In this document: piece after piece, positions 1 to 8,982 of the stretch | Layout of the letters: each line of letters begins with the position of its first letter | Position numbering within the stretch: the stretch's first letter is position 1 | Assembly: GCA_014804755.1 (NCBI GenBank) | Contig: JAAUZE010000014.1 | Location: forward strand, 1 to 64,000 | Length of the DNA stretch: 64,000 nt | Source of the DNA: Lachnospiraceae bacterium | GTDB lineage: Bacteria > Bacillota > Clostridia > Lachnospirales > Lachnospiraceae | Direction: 5' to 3' | The notes under the pieces: generated by a model | The model's input: the letters and a program-made list of their open reading frames with translations, nothing else | Told to the model about the DNA's origin: nothing | Database searches by the model: none | Made by a program: the position numbers and the translations under genes

Positions 1-17
1 AACGGCTTGATGCCGTT
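1..17. other. Short inverted repeat at window edge
   Basis: A perfect 6-bp inverted repeat (AACGGC, 5-nt loop, GCCGTT). It lies in the leader of the leftward transcript expected from the promoter at 88-117. It may be a small leader hairpin or end structure; the context to the left is missing, so no function is assigned. Confidence 0.3.
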
Positions 18-62
18 TGACATGGATTGGCATTGCAGGAATAAGAACGCCAAGACAGATTC

Positions 63-84
63 GCCAAAGAATATATGCTTTGGC
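63..84. repeat. Dyad GCCAAAG-N8-CTTTGGC
   Basis: A perfect 7-bp inverted repeat with an 8-nt AT-rich spacer, just downstream of the leftward promoter at 88-117. It could be a leader hairpin at the very 5' end of that transcript, or a recombinase or regulator site. A dyad of similar layout (CCTAAAG-N7-CTTTAGG) lies at 1261-1281 on the other side of the recombinase gene, but the two spacers are not identical. Confidence 0.4.
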
Positions 85-87
85 TTG

Positions 88-117
88 ATTATAGCAAAGG
101 TTACATTTTAAAGTCAA
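88..117 (-). promoter_or_regulatory. Sigma-A promoter reading leftward out of the window
   Basis: On the minus strand a TTGACT -35 box (112-117) and a TATAAT -10 box (88-93) are separated by 18 nt. A TGC precedes the -10, giving an extended -10 element. It lies downstream of the recombinase stop and points out of the window, so its target gene is not visible. Confidence 0.6.
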
Positions 118-191
118 CCTTCTGCCGCCAACCCAAACCTTGTTAATTTGCATGAATTTTTAACGGTATTTTTGTCATTTTAATACTACGC

Positions 192-1160
192 TTACCTCGG
201 ATCTTTTTCAGAATTTGCCAACAGCTCCACGCATCTCCTTTTTTGCACAAGCTGCGGATGGACATACAGATGCAATGTCGTTGTAACGGATCGATGCCCA
301 AGAAGCTCACTGACAATCTTATAATCCGCGCCATGCGCAATCAGGCGCGTCGCAAAAGTGTGGCGGAGTGCATGAAAGCGGATATCCGAAATGCCGATGT
401 GTTTTAGAATCTTCTTATAATAGTTCTCATAGCTTCTCGGTTCGATATACTGCGCAGAACCGGTTAGCAGATAATCATCCGCACAAATCCTGTTTTGCTC
501 ATAAAAACAATGTAAAAACTCTGCTAAGTTCATAGTGAGCGGAATACTTCGGATAGAGGCAAGAGATTTAGGGGACGTCATCGTAACATAAGAAACATTC
601 TGATTATTTTGATTTTTGATATAAATGCGCTGCAAAGTATATTGAACATGAATCAAACGTTCCTCCAAATTAATATTTTCCCATTTCAAGGCGCAGATCT
701 CGCCAATCCGCATACCCGTATATAGTGCCAGCAATATTCCCAGATTGCGGGAATCATTATGACGAAAAAGATACGCCGACAACAAGTCAAAATCATGGTC
801 CGATAACACCGCTACGTTTTTCTTGGTGCGGGATGACGGGAAAGATACCTTAAAATCAGAGCTGTCAATCTTCTTTTGTCGATGCGCTTTACGAAGTGAT
901 TCTTTTAACACATTCCAAACATCATGTACCGTTTTTTCTGAAAGACCGCCGCCGCGCCGCTTGCTCCCATTTGAGAGCAGATAAAGTGTAAATTCCTGTA
1001 AGCACTGTTCATCCAATTCCCATAGCCGTTTTTTGCCAAGCTGCGGAATGATGTAGTTATGAATAATCGCCGAGTAGTTTCCGTAAGTTGATTCTTTAAT
1101 AAACGGTCTGTGATCCTCCAACCATAAAATCATCCATTCTTCCAGTGTCATTTGATTCAT
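192..1160 (-). CDS. Tyrosine recombinase / phage-type integrase
   Basis: DNA breakage-and-rejoining enzyme of the tyrosine recombinase family, about 322 aa. It has an N-terminal SAM-like core-binding domain (TLEEWM..., roughly residues 1-95) and a C-terminal catalytic domain. The signature residues are visible: Arg in TGMRIGEICAL, the HALRHTFAT box, the GH of LLGHRS and the terminal Tyr in TLHLYVHP. I start it at the ATG at 1160, because GGAGG at 1170-1174 sits 9 nt upstream; the ATG at 1169 abuts the SD. A 6-codon mini-ORF (start about 1182) ends at this start. A weak minus-strand -10 (TATACT, 1220-1225) may drive it. No excisionase or phage genes are nearby. It could be a remnant of an integrated element or a DNA-inversion enzyme for the adjacent glycan operon; that role is inference. 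Confidence 0.9.
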   Translation of the reverse strand: MNQMTLEEWMILWLEDHRPFIKESTYGNYSAIIHNYIIPQLGKKRLWELDEQCLQEFTLYLLSNGSKRRGGGLSEKTVHDVWNVLKESLRKAHRQKKIDSSDFKVSFPSSRTKKNVAVLSDHDFDLLSAYLFRHNDSRNLGILLALYTGMRIGEICALKWENINLEERLIHVQYTLQRIYIKNQNNQNVSYVTMTSPKSLASIRSIPLTMNLAEFLHCFYEQNRICADDYLLTGSAQYIEPRSYENYYKKILKHIGISDIRFHALRHTFATRLIAHGADYKIVSELLGHRSVTTTLHLYVHPQLVQKRRCVELLANSEKDPR

Positions 1161-1197
1161 CCTATGCATCCTCCAGATTCATTTTTATTCCCACTCC

Positions 1198-2469
1198 TTG
1201 GGGCGTTTGACTTATGAGCAGTATATCGGAGCCTGTTCGAAATTGCCATTTCGGAATTTTCCTAAAGATAATAACTTTAGGAAAAATTACCGTCCGGGGG
1301 ATGTGTCAATGACAATATGCGAAAAACCGATTTCCTATCATCAGCTCATGCGCATGATACGGGATGAACAGCAATCCGGAAAAGGAATCGATTTCCTTGC
1401 GGTTGCAATGACGTCGTGGCATGTCATGGGGATTTTGTCCGTATTGCTCCGGTTGTATGACACAGGGAAAATCTCAAGGGGCATCATTGTCATCGAGCGC
1501 TACTACGAACTCGGATGGGCCGTTTCCGAGGAGCTGTTTTCCCTCCTGAATGACAGGGATATTCAGGTCGTCAGACTGATGGATCTGCCAAAGCTTTCTC
1601 AGAGAGATTTCCTGCATTGGGCGGCACACACGCCCAAAAAGCGGACGGGCAATGAATGTTACTGTATTGTTCCGCAGGTTCCGATGCCGCTGATTGCCCG
1701 CGATTTGGAAAAACTTTTCCAAAGGCGAGGTATTGTCCATGTCATTATCGATGAAGGGCTCGGTACGTATACACGTTCTGTATGGGGATTCGTACATTTA
1801 TGCACCGCCGACCTGCGCAACTGGGGCGAACGCTTCAATGTGGCCGCAGAATGGACACAGCGCTATGCTGCCAGAGCCGTTTTATCCTGTTCGCACCATC
1901 TGATCGACTGCAACCTGTTCCGCAGGCTGCCCATGCACATCCGGATCAATGCGCCTGCCATATCGGCATACCGCCGGATGTACCGCGCCATGGGAGCAGG
2001 GATTGATTTTTCGCAATATGCTCATTACGAAAACGCAATCATCATCAGCGGGCAGGCATATACAAGCAGCGGCGTCATGTATGAGAACGAGGACATTACT
2101 GCCTTACGGGAAATCTGTGCTCATTGCAGGACAAAGGGCATTCCGGTCATCATCAAGCCGCATCCGCGCGAGATGCACAGAGAACGGTATCAGCCATTGC
2201 TTGACATGGGATGTCAGTTAGAGCCAAACCAACAGTATCCGATGGAACTGATCTTGGCGAATCTGAAAGAGAAACCGTTAGGGATCGTCGGGATGACCAG
2301 TACACCGCTGATCACTGCGAAGCTGTTTTGGGACATACCGACCTATTCCTTTGCAGGATTGTTGCGCCCTCAAAATATGCGGAAGGATCTTCGAAAAGAA
2401 ATGGACAGTTTCCGAAGAAAGTTTCAGAAATATGTGAAGATGATAAAGGCGCCTATGGAGGTTATATGA
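1198..2469 (+). CDS. Polysialyltransferase-like glycosyltransferase (GT52-type fold)
   Basis: Probable sugar transferase of the alpha-2,8-polysialyltransferase/GT52-like GT-B group, 423 aa from the TTG at 1198. Visible marks are a first Rossmann-like strand (FLAVAMTSWHVMGI), the IIDEGLGTY motif mid-protein, a KPHPRE loop and the late GMTSTPLITAKLF donor-site segment. The acceptor and donor cannot be told from sequence. The TTG has no SD; an ATG at 1309 has GGGGGA 8 nt upstream and gives a 386-aa protein, which I consider at least as likely. It is the first gene of the rightward glycan operon, one base before the next gene, and only about 37-150 bp from the divergent recombinase. Confidence 0.75.
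   Translation: MGRLTYEQYIGACSKLPFRNFPKDNNFRKNYRPGDVSMTICEKPISYHQLMRMIRDEQQSGKGIDFLAVAMTSWHVMGILSVLLRLYDTGKISRGIIVIERYYELGWAVSEELFSLLNDRDIQVVRLMDLPKLSQRDFLHWAAHTPKKRTGNECYCIVPQVPMPLIARDLEKLFQRRGIVHVIIDEGLGTYTRSVWGFVHLCTADLRNWGERFNVAAEWTQRYAARAVLSCSHHLIDCNLFRRLPMHIRINAPAISAYRRMYRAMGAGIDFSQYAHYENAIIISGQAYTSSGVMYENEDITALREICAHCRTKGIPVIIKPHPREMHRERYQPLLDMGCQLEPNQQYPMELILANLKEKPLGIVGMTSTPLITAKLFWDIPTYSFAGLLRPQNMRKDLRKEMDSFRRKFQKYVKMIKAPMEVI
1236..1285. repeat. Tandem dyads between recombinase and glycan operon
   Basis: An imperfect dyad (about 1236-1256) is followed by a perfect 11-bp inverted repeat: arms 1257-1267 (TTTTCCTAAAG) and 1275-1285, with a 7-nt loop. The location between divergent genes suggests an operator, a bidirectional terminator or a recombination site. 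Such symmetry would be unusual inside a coding sequence, which weakens the upstream TTG start of the next gene. Confidence 0.45.
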
Positions 2470-2470
2470 A

Positions 2471-3490
2471 ATGAACGCAGGAGCCCCCGTCAAAATTTCG
2501 GTCATCATGCCGGTATATAACCGAGCGCAGACGCTGCCCAAAGCAGTCCGCAGCGTACTCAGGCAGACGCTGCGTGAAATAGAGCTTTTGTGCGTCAATG
2601 ACGGTTCCACGGACAATACGGTCATGGTGCTCAAAAAGTTGGCAAAAAACGACCCACGTGTCAAAGTTCTCTCTCAGAGAAATGCAGGTGCAGGTCCGGC
2701 AAGGAATTACGGTCTGAAAAGAGCAAAAGGGGAGTTTGTCGCTTTTTTGGATTCGGATGACTGGTATGCTTCTGATGATGTGCTGGCAAAATTGTATGAG
2801 AAAGCTGTCGAGCATCATGTACAGGCCTGTCTCGGCGGAAGCAGATGTGCAAAACGCGGAACACTTCAACCGCTGGAGGGACCCGGGAAAATTTTTTTTA
2901 CGAAAGAGGCGCTGATCTCCTATCAGGACTATCAGTTTACGCACGGATACTGCAGAGGGATTTATGAACGGCGTATGCTGATGGATCATAATATTTGTTT
3001 TCCGCCGTACCGACGTTTTGAGGATCCTCCGTTTTTTGTGAGCGCCATGGTTTGTGCCGGCCGCTTTTATGCACTGCCGGATATTGTGCTGATCTATGAT
3101 GAGAGCCGTCATTATCAGAAGATTCACTGGGATGAGCGGACAGTCACGGATATCCTGAAGGGCATCCGGGATGTACTCTGTATAGCCAAGGAACATGCCT
3201 ATGTTGGTCTGCAGAAGGATTTTATTGAGCGGATACGCTGCGGAGACTGGTCGGAGATCTTAGCTGAAAATCTACGCGCAAGCTGGACTGAGGCAAAGAT
3301 TGTCATGGAGGATGCAAATGGCAGTTTTCTGGAAGATGCCCTGCGTCAGTACCACCTTCCTAATGGAGAGAAACCATTTGACTTAATATTACAAAATATC
3401 TATTCAAACAACCGCAGTTTCCTAAAAAGAACGATGCTGCACGTGTGGAAAGCATTGAAGTCTACAATAAACGAGGGGAGAGGAACATGA
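2471..3490 (+). CDS. Family 2 glycosyltransferase
   Basis: Inverting GT-A sugar transferase, 339 aa. The N-terminal domain (residues about 5-115) carries VSVIMPVYN-type start IMPVYNRAQTL, the nucleotide-binding VNDGSTDNT and the metal-binding DSDDW motif. The C-terminal half is not diagnostic. GGAGG about 10 nt upstream supports the start, one base after the previous stop, so the two genes are translationally coupled. It overlaps the start of the next transferase. It probably adds one residue to the operon's lipid- or protein-linked glycan; the sugar is unknown. Confidence 0.88.
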   Translation: MNAGAPVKISVIMPVYNRAQTLPKAVRSVLRQTLREIELLCVNDGSTDNTVMVLKKLAKNDPRVKVLSQRNAGAGPARNYGLKRAKGEFVAFLDSDDWYASDDVLAKLYEKAVEHHVQACLGGSRCAKRGTLQPLEGPGKIFFTKEALISYQDYQFTHGYCRGIYERRMLMDHNICFPPYRRFEDPPFFVSAMVCAGRFYALPDIVLIYDESRHYQKIHWDERTVTDILKGIRDVLCIAKEHAYVGLQKDFIERIRCGDWSEILAENLRASWTEAKIVMEDANGSFLEDALRQYHLPNGEKPFDLILQNIYSNNRSFLKRTMLHVWKALKSTINEGRGT

Positions 3491-4512
3491 AAACGGGAAT
3501 CGCTTTTTATCCGTTTGGACGATTCGACGAAAAGAATTGCTATATCAAAAGTACAAAAAAAATATTAGCTGAAAAGCACCGCCTCTCTGCCTACGCGCAC
3601 GGTATCAGTGCGATCGGCGCTGTCCGGCGGAATCGATATCTTTTTTTGAACTGGTTCGAATATTATCTGACTTTAACAGACAAACTGATCCTGCTGCTTG
3701 CGCGAGTGATGCAGAGAGAGATCATCTGGACGTTCCACGATGCGCTGCCGCACGAGGATGAAACAAAAAAAGCAGAAAGAAACCTCTATTTCATGTGCCG
3801 AATCTCCACAAGCATTATCCTGTTATCACGTGCAAGCAAGACAGAACTCGCCCGGATTGCCAAAAACAGATCCGACGTTTTGAAGAAAACAGTTTACATC
3901 CCGCATATCAATTATTGCGAGGATTATCTTCCGGGGAAAGGCGCGATAGAGCGTACGGCGGACAGCCCTTTTACTTTTTTGTATTTCGGCAATATCCGTC
4001 CCTACAAAAATTTAGAGCTGCTGATTCGCACTTTCCGCAGTTTTAACGGCACGAATGCATATTTGATTATTGCCGGAAGTCCCATGAACGCACAGTATGC
4101 AAAAAAAATAAAAAGTCTATGCGGCGATGATCCGCAGATTCATCTGGATTTCCGGTATATTCCGGATAAAGAGGTCTTTGATTATATGCAGCGGGCGGAC
4201 GTTGTGGTGCTGCCCCATGACAAGCGCAGCGGTATGAATTCCGGCGCGATGATCGCGGCGTTTTCCTGTCGGAAGCCCGTTATTATCTCGGACATTGCCA
4301 TGGCGCGGGATTATGCGGATAAGGAGTATGTATACCAGTATCATTACCATTCCGCAAAAGACCATGGCGCAAAACTTTCAGAGGCCATGCATAATGCATA
4401 TTCTGCCGGAAGAGACAAAAATCTTGCTCTTGGAGAAGCTGCTTATCGGGATGTGCAGCTTTACAATAGCAAGGACATTGTGCGGGAGAAATTGCAGGGA
4501 ATACTGCTATAA
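3487..4512 (+). CDS. Family 4-type glycosyltransferase
   Basis: GT-B retaining transferase, 341 aa. The C-terminal Rossmann domain has the typical FLYFGNIRPYKNLELLI strand and helix, followed by VFDYMQRADVVVLPH and the SGAMIAAFSCRKPVI donor-site helix. The ATG at 3487 is chosen because GAGGGGAGAGG lies just upstream; an upstream in-frame ATG at 3445 falls inside the preceding gene. It overlaps that gene by 4 nt (ATGA). A cytoplasmic glycan-assembly role is inferred from context. Confidence 0.85.
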   Translation: MKTGIAFYPFGRFDEKNCYIKSTKKILAEKHRLSAYAHGISAIGAVRRNRYLFLNWFEYYLTLTDKLILLLARVMQREIIWTFHDALPHEDETKKAERNLYFMCRISTSIILLSRASKTELARIAKNRSDVLKKTVYIPHINYCEDYLPGKGAIERTADSPFTFLYFGNIRPYKNLELLIRTFRSFNGTNAYLIIAGSPMNAQYAKKIKSLCGDDPQIHLDFRYIPDKEVFDYMQRADVVVLPHDKRSGMNSGAMIAAFSCRKPVIISDIAMARDYADKEYVYQYHYHSAKDHGAKLSEAMHNAYSAGRDKNLALGEAAYRDVQLYNSKDIVREKLQGILL

Positions 4513-4555
4513 ATCCGATCAATAGGCAATTTTTTTGAAGGGAGCATGCTTACCC

Positions 4556-5413
4556 ATGGAATATCTATATAACTTCGGCTTCATGCTTAAGACGTATCGC
4601 AAGGATCTGAGTTCTGCTAAGCGTTTAGTTTCGTCCTTTATTCAGTATAACGATGAAAAACTTCCACTGTTTATCGTTGTCTCTCAGATGGATTTTGCAC
4701 TGTTCCAAAAACAGATGCCAAACAAAAGATACATTCATTTGATGAAGGAAGAAGACATTCCGGTTCAGTATGTAACAGAAAATACGCCCCACTTACATAC
4801 AGTCGGATATATAAATCAGCAGATTGTCAAGCTGGCATTTTGGGAAACCGGGCTCTGTAAAAATTATTGTTGTATTGATTCAGACGCGGTATTTATCAGC
4901 AAAATACGCCAAAAGAGATTTTTGTACGATAACTCCACCCCCTATTCGACATTGATCGAGGACAATGATCTGCGAACTGAGAATAGGTACTATCGAAAGT
5001 ACTGGCAGCGCAGAGAGGTCTTTATTAGAAAAATATGGAATACTATCGGCTTAAAGCAGGAGCATATTCTTACCTGTCATGGTTTTCAAACGATGTCTGC
5101 ACTTGTACTTGACGATTTCAAACGCAATTTTTTGCTACCGCAGAGCAAAACCTATTCAGACATTCTATGCATTTCGCCCTATGAATTTTCTTGGTATAAT
5201 GCATGGCTGCAAAAATCAGGCACCATCCCGATTTATCCGTGTGAAAGCCCTTTTAAGACTTATCATATGCGCTATCAGTGGATTAGGGATCGGCTGTCTG
5301 GAATCAATATCGATTCCTTAAAACGCAGTTATGTGGGCATCATCCTAAATTCTAACTGGCACGGGCATAAAAATGTTTTTCCCGGAGGCAAACCATGGTC
5401 ATTGTATTTGTAG
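4556..5413 (+). CDS. DUF6492-like putative glycosyltransferase
   Basis: About 285 aa, resembling the DUF6492 group found in surface-polysaccharide loci. Seen: an early LVSSFIQYNDEKLPLFIVV strand-helix unit like a GT-A start, and a CCIDSDAVFIS motif (about residues 105-115) that could be the DxD metal site. A TTG at 4535 is upstream in frame, but the SD (GAAGGGAG) fits the ATG at 4556 better. Its end overlaps the next gene's start by 19 nt, indicating coupled translation. A glycosyltransferase function is inferred from the motif and neighbours. Confidence 0.7.
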   Translation: MEYLYNFGFMLKTYRKDLSSAKRLVSSFIQYNDEKLPLFIVVSQMDFALFQKQMPNKRYIHLMKEEDIPVQYVTENTPHLHTVGYINQQIVKLAFWETGLCKNYCCIDSDAVFISKIRQKRFLYDNSTPYSTLIEDNDLRTENRYYRKYWQRREVFIRKIWNTIGLKQEHILTCHGFQTMSALVLDDFKRNFLLPQSKTYSDILCISPYEFSWYNAWLQKSGTIPIYPCESPFKTYHMRYQWIRDRLSGINIDSLKRSYVGIILNSNWHGHKNVFPGGKPWSLYL

Positions 5414-6603
5414 TTCCAAGCTTTTTTGCGAAAAACACCGTAGCTACCGGTCTTCCTAATTACATTTACAGGGTATCAAAAAGCCTGCAGAAGCTTGGAC
5501 ATACTCCGATTGTGATTACTGCTGGAGGCGTGGACGAAGCCGTCAGGTATGATGGTATACAGGTTTACAGAAGAGAAATACCCGCATGCCCGCTGCATGG
5601 GAATGAGATTGTTCAATATCTGCACAAATCATTTTTTATGAATATCGTTCTGGGAAAAGAATTAAACTGTTTGTGCAAAAAGCAAAGAGTGGACATCATC
5701 CAGTTCTGTAATCTGTACGGTTTAGGAATCCTATACAAAAGAAAGATACCGTCCGTCCTGCGTCTGTCCTCCTATGCACCCGAATATTACAAGTACAGCA
5801 ATACCTATTCCCATCGATATATTAAAACAATGGGATTTATTGAACGGCTTGCCGGAAGAGGGAAACATGCGATATTTGCGCCAAGTAATGTTATGGCAAG
5901 CGCGTATTGCAGGGATACAGGAAGACATGTGGATGTCATCGAGACGCCATACATCATTGACACTTTCGGAAGTGATGAACTTTACCAGAAGCACCTTGCC
6001 GGCAAAAAATATTTTTTGTTTTTTGGCTCCTTATATGCAGAAAAAGGCATTTATGTTATTTCAAGAATTGTCGGACGACTGCTAAAAGAACATTCTGATT
6101 TTTATTTTGTTTTTATCGGTCCGTTACATAAGAATGACCAAACTCCCTTGAAAGAGATTTATAAAAACGCCGGGAGTTGCAAAGATCGTATTATTTATTT
6201 AAAGCCGCTAAAGCATGACAGCCTATATCCTATTATACGGCAAGCCGATTACGTTGTACTGCCCTCCCTCATGGATAACTTCCCGAATGCCTGCATCGAA
6301 GCAATGTCTTTCGGAAGAATTGTAATCGGAACGGATGGAACAAGTTTTGAACAGCTCATCACGGACGGTGTAAACGGCTTTTTGTCAAAACCCGGAGATG
6401 CAGAATCACTCTACCGGAAAATATGTGAAGCATGCGCTCTTACTGCAGAGCAAAAATCCACCATGTCCGAGAAAGCAGCACAGAGAATCGATTTATTGAA
6501 ACCCGATGTCGTCGTAAAAAGATTGATTCAATACTATGGGAAGGTACTCAGCGATTATCGACGTAAGAGTGATGGTGTTAAGCAATCAGAAAAAAATTAC
6601 TGA
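5395..6603 (+). CDS. Family 4 glycosyltransferase
   Basis: 402-aa GT-B enzyme. The N-terminal acceptor domain starts IVFVVPSFFAKNTVATGLPNY. The C-terminal donor domain contains YFLFFGSLYAEKGIY, then IRQADYVVLPSLMDNFPNACIEAMS, where the E of the EAMS helix is the conserved GT4 residue, and DGVNGFL. The SD CCCGGAGG precedes the ATG; the gene begins inside the end of the previous one. It probably acts in the cytoplasm on a nucleotide-sugar donor that is unknown. Confidence 0.88.
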   Translation: MVIVFVVPSFFAKNTVATGLPNYIYRVSKSLQKLGHTPIVITAGGVDEAVRYDGIQVYRREIPACPLHGNEIVQYLHKSFFMNIVLGKELNCLCKKQRVDIIQFCNLYGLGILYKRKIPSVLRLSSYAPEYYKYSNTYSHRYIKTMGFIERLAGRGKHAIFAPSNVMASAYCRDTGRHVDVIETPYIIDTFGSDELYQKHLAGKKYFLFFGSLYAEKGIYVISRIVGRLLKEHSDFYFVFIGPLHKNDQTPLKEIYKNAGSCKDRIIYLKPLKHDSLYPIIRQADYVVLPSLMDNFPNACIEAMSFGRIVIGTDGTSFEQLITDGVNGFLSKPGDAESLYRKICEACALTAEQKSTMSEKAAQRIDLLKPDVVVKRLIQYYGKVLSDYRRKSDGVKQSEKNY

Positions 6604-6641
6604 CTGCATTTAAAACAAGCGAAAAACGGAGGCACTTCATC

Positions 6642-7841
6642 ATGAACATCGCTTTATTACTACCGGATTTGTGTGGAGGCGGCGCAGAAAGAGTTGCATC
6701 AGAGTTAAGCCGATATTTCACCAGGAAAAACCATCATGTGTTTGTATTTACATGGAAACGAACAAAAAATGATTATTATTTTGCAGGAAAAATCATTCGA
6801 ATGCCCAATCATGTAAAACCCTACTCCGGCAATATCATATGGCTGGCAAGAGCCTGTGAATTGTTGAATACGTCAAAACAGGTAAGGCGTTTGAAAAAGA
6901 AATACCACATAGATGTGACCATCAGCTTTATGGAGAATTTCAACTGCGTAAATGTCCTGTCAAAGCGTAAGGACAAAGTGATCACAAGAATCTGCACAAT
7001 TTTATCCGTAAGAGAGAATATGGTCAGGCGGCAGGGCGATTTTCTATATAACCGGACGTTTTTGCGTTTTATGTATAGCCTTGCGGATAAGGTGGTCGTA
7101 TTGACTGAAGGCGGAAAGATGGACATGGTAAACGAATATCGACTTTCCGAACAGAAAATAGCGGTCGTATCGAATCCTCTGAGCAGCTTTGCGGGTTACG
7201 AGGAGGAAGAATGGACATATGGAGACAAAGTCGTGCTCTGTCCCCTAAGAGTGGATGAGCTAAAACAACAGAAGACTTTAGTAGAATGCTTTCAGAGAGT
7301 GCTGAAAGAAATTCCGGAGGCAAAGCTCCTGCTGGTTGGAAGAACCAATAGCACCTATGCCAATGAAGTAAAAGAATTGGTCAGAAAATTGCATTTGGAA
7401 AAAAAGGTTCTATTTATAGGACACTCTTCTAAAGTGCAATATTATTTGGAACACAGTACCTGTTTTATATTAATCTCGAAAGGGGAAGGATTTTCCAGTG
7501 CTATTGTGGAAGCACTGGGGACAGGGCTTCCGGTTCTGAGTACGGACTGCCCCGGCGGACCGAGAGAAATACTGGCGCCCGGAACCGGCTTAGGACACCA
7601 GCATATCAAGACAATTGAAATGGCCGAATACGGGATTCTTCTTCCCTATATTAACGAGGAATATAAAACGCCTGAAGATGAGAAAGTCAAAGAGACAATT
7701 TCGAAGGCGCTTGTGCAGATTCTCACTGATCCGGAACTGAGAAAAAAATATTCTGAAAAGGGAAAGGAACGCGCAAAATGCTACTCAATGGAAATCATCG
7801 GTGCGCGGTGGGAAAAGCTGATTCATTCCATTGTTAAATAG
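6642..7841 (+). CDS. Family 4 glycosyltransferase
   Basis: 399-aa GT-B transferase starting with the classic LLPDLCGGGAERVASEL N-terminus. The donor domain has VVLCPLRVDELKQQKTLVE, the SKGEGFSSAIVEALGTGLP segment with the conserved Glu, and DCPGGPREIL. The last motif is common in GalNAc- or galactosyl-type GT4 enzymes, though I do not assign a substrate. A good SD (ACGGAGG) precedes the ATG. It belongs to the same + strand operon. Confidence 0.88.
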   Translation: MNIALLLPDLCGGGAERVASELSRYFTRKNHHVFVFTWKRTKNDYYFAGKIIRMPNHVKPYSGNIIWLARACELLNTSKQVRRLKKKYHIDVTISFMENFNCVNVLSKRKDKVITRICTILSVRENMVRRQGDFLYNRTFLRFMYSLADKVVVLTEGGKMDMVNEYRLSEQKIAVVSNPLSSFAGYEEEEWTYGDKVVLCPLRVDELKQQKTLVECFQRVLKEIPEAKLLLVGRTNSTYANEVKELVRKLHLEKKVLFIGHSSKVQYYLEHSTCFILISKGEGFSSAIVEALGTGLPVLSTDCPGGPREILAPGTGLGHQHIKTIEMAEYGILLPYINEEYKTPEDEKVKETISKALVQILTDPELRKKYSEKGKERAKCYSMEIIGARWEKLIHSIVK

Positions 7842-7866
7842 TTTAAGTGTTATGAGGGATACTAGT

Positions 7867-8901
7867 ATGGGAAAATGTGGGAAAAAGTTATTGCTAATCG
7901 CCATGTTTGTGTTTGGAGAGAAGTATCAGGAATATATTCCTCTCCAATTTTACTCGTTATATAAAAACTATCCTGAATATGACGCTGTCGTATATGTAGA
8001 CAGCGCCATTAACAGCAAGATTGAAAAAACACTGACAAAAATACCGGGGTACAAAAAGAAGTATCAAATTGCCCGCATCCATATTAAATCCCAAGGAATG
8101 TCCAGCTTTGGCTTAATGGAAGCATATAGATGGGTAATGCATTACAACATATTTGATCAATATGAATATGTGTACATTGGCGACATTGATATATTCATAT
8201 GTAAAGAACACTCTCCCCTGCATGAACAGCATATTCAGCACATGCATGCGCAAAAGCTTTGCTACAGCAATGTGGTTCGTCCGTGTAAAGTACCACGCAC
8301 ACTCGATACACATAAAGAGCTGCTTGAAAAAATAGGAATCTATCATTTTGCGCTTGCCTTCTATAATGACTTTCTTCTGCCCAAGCGTTTTTCAGGATTA
8401 CATTTTGTAAAAGCGGATGCTTATTATTCCGCGATCGATCAATGGAGAAAACATTACCTCTCTATCTATTCAGGGCGCGGACTACGAAATAGGATCTGTT
8501 GTTGGAAGAGCCGTTGGAAATACAGTTTATATTCCAATAATGAATCCTTGCTATATCATATTATTAAAAAATCCGGCTTAAAGCTGCCAAAGCAGATGGA
8601 AAATGCGGATGACCTTATGTTGTGTCAGGATTCACGTTCCCACAATTTTCGTCCCCTGCACGGAATACATTTCGGTGTCTGGAGAGGACGTGAACAGCGT
8701 GAATATTGGAAACATCATTTTTTAGACAAAGAACCATACTTAAACTATTATTGGCAATTTAAAGAACTGTATGACACCGATCCTGTTTTACAAGACATTA
8801 TAAAACGGTCCTCGGCAGAAATCCGGCGGATTATAAATAACATGATGACCGATTATGAATTTGTGATAGGTCACAAGCAATCCTCAGAAACACTGAAATA
8901 A
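7867..8901 (+). CDS. Putative GT-A-like glycosyltransferase, family unassigned
   Basis: About 344 aa. The N-terminus (LLLIAMFVFGEKYQEYIPLQFYSLYKN) looks like a nucleotide-sugar-binding start, and YVYIGDIDIFICK at roughly residues 100-112 supplies a DxD-type site. A late HGIHFGVWRGRE may be a catalytic or acceptor loop. ATGs at 7852 and 7867 are possible; GAGGG 8 nt before 7867 decides for the later one. The gene lies in the middle of the glycan operon. The family was not recognised with certainty. Confidence 0.65.
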   Translation: MGKCGKKLLLIAMFVFGEKYQEYIPLQFYSLYKNYPEYDAVVYVDSAINSKIEKTLTKIPGYKKKYQIARIHIKSQGMSSFGLMEAYRWVMHYNIFDQYEYVYIGDIDIFICKEHSPLHEQHIQHMHAQKLCYSNVVRPCKVPRTLDTHKELLEKIGIYHFALAFYNDFLLPKRFSGLHFVKADAYYSAIDQWRKHYLSIYSGRGLRNRICCWKSRWKYSLYSNNESLLYHIIKKSGLKLPKQMENADDLMLCQDSRSHNFRPLHGIHFGVWRGREQREYWKHHFLDKEPYLNYYWQFKELYDTDPVLQDIIKRSSAEIRRIINNMMTDYEFVIGHKQSSETLK

Positions 8902-8982
8902 ACGATCTGTGAAAAGAAGCTGTTCAGATTTATGAACTGCAGAAACGATACGTCAAGCTTGCTATAAGGGAGGATAATTTTT

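Noticed and set aside
2462-3196. 244-codon minus-strand frame across the GT2 gene
   Set aside because: It is the mirror of a clear GT2 coding sequence, with no SD and no recognisable family.
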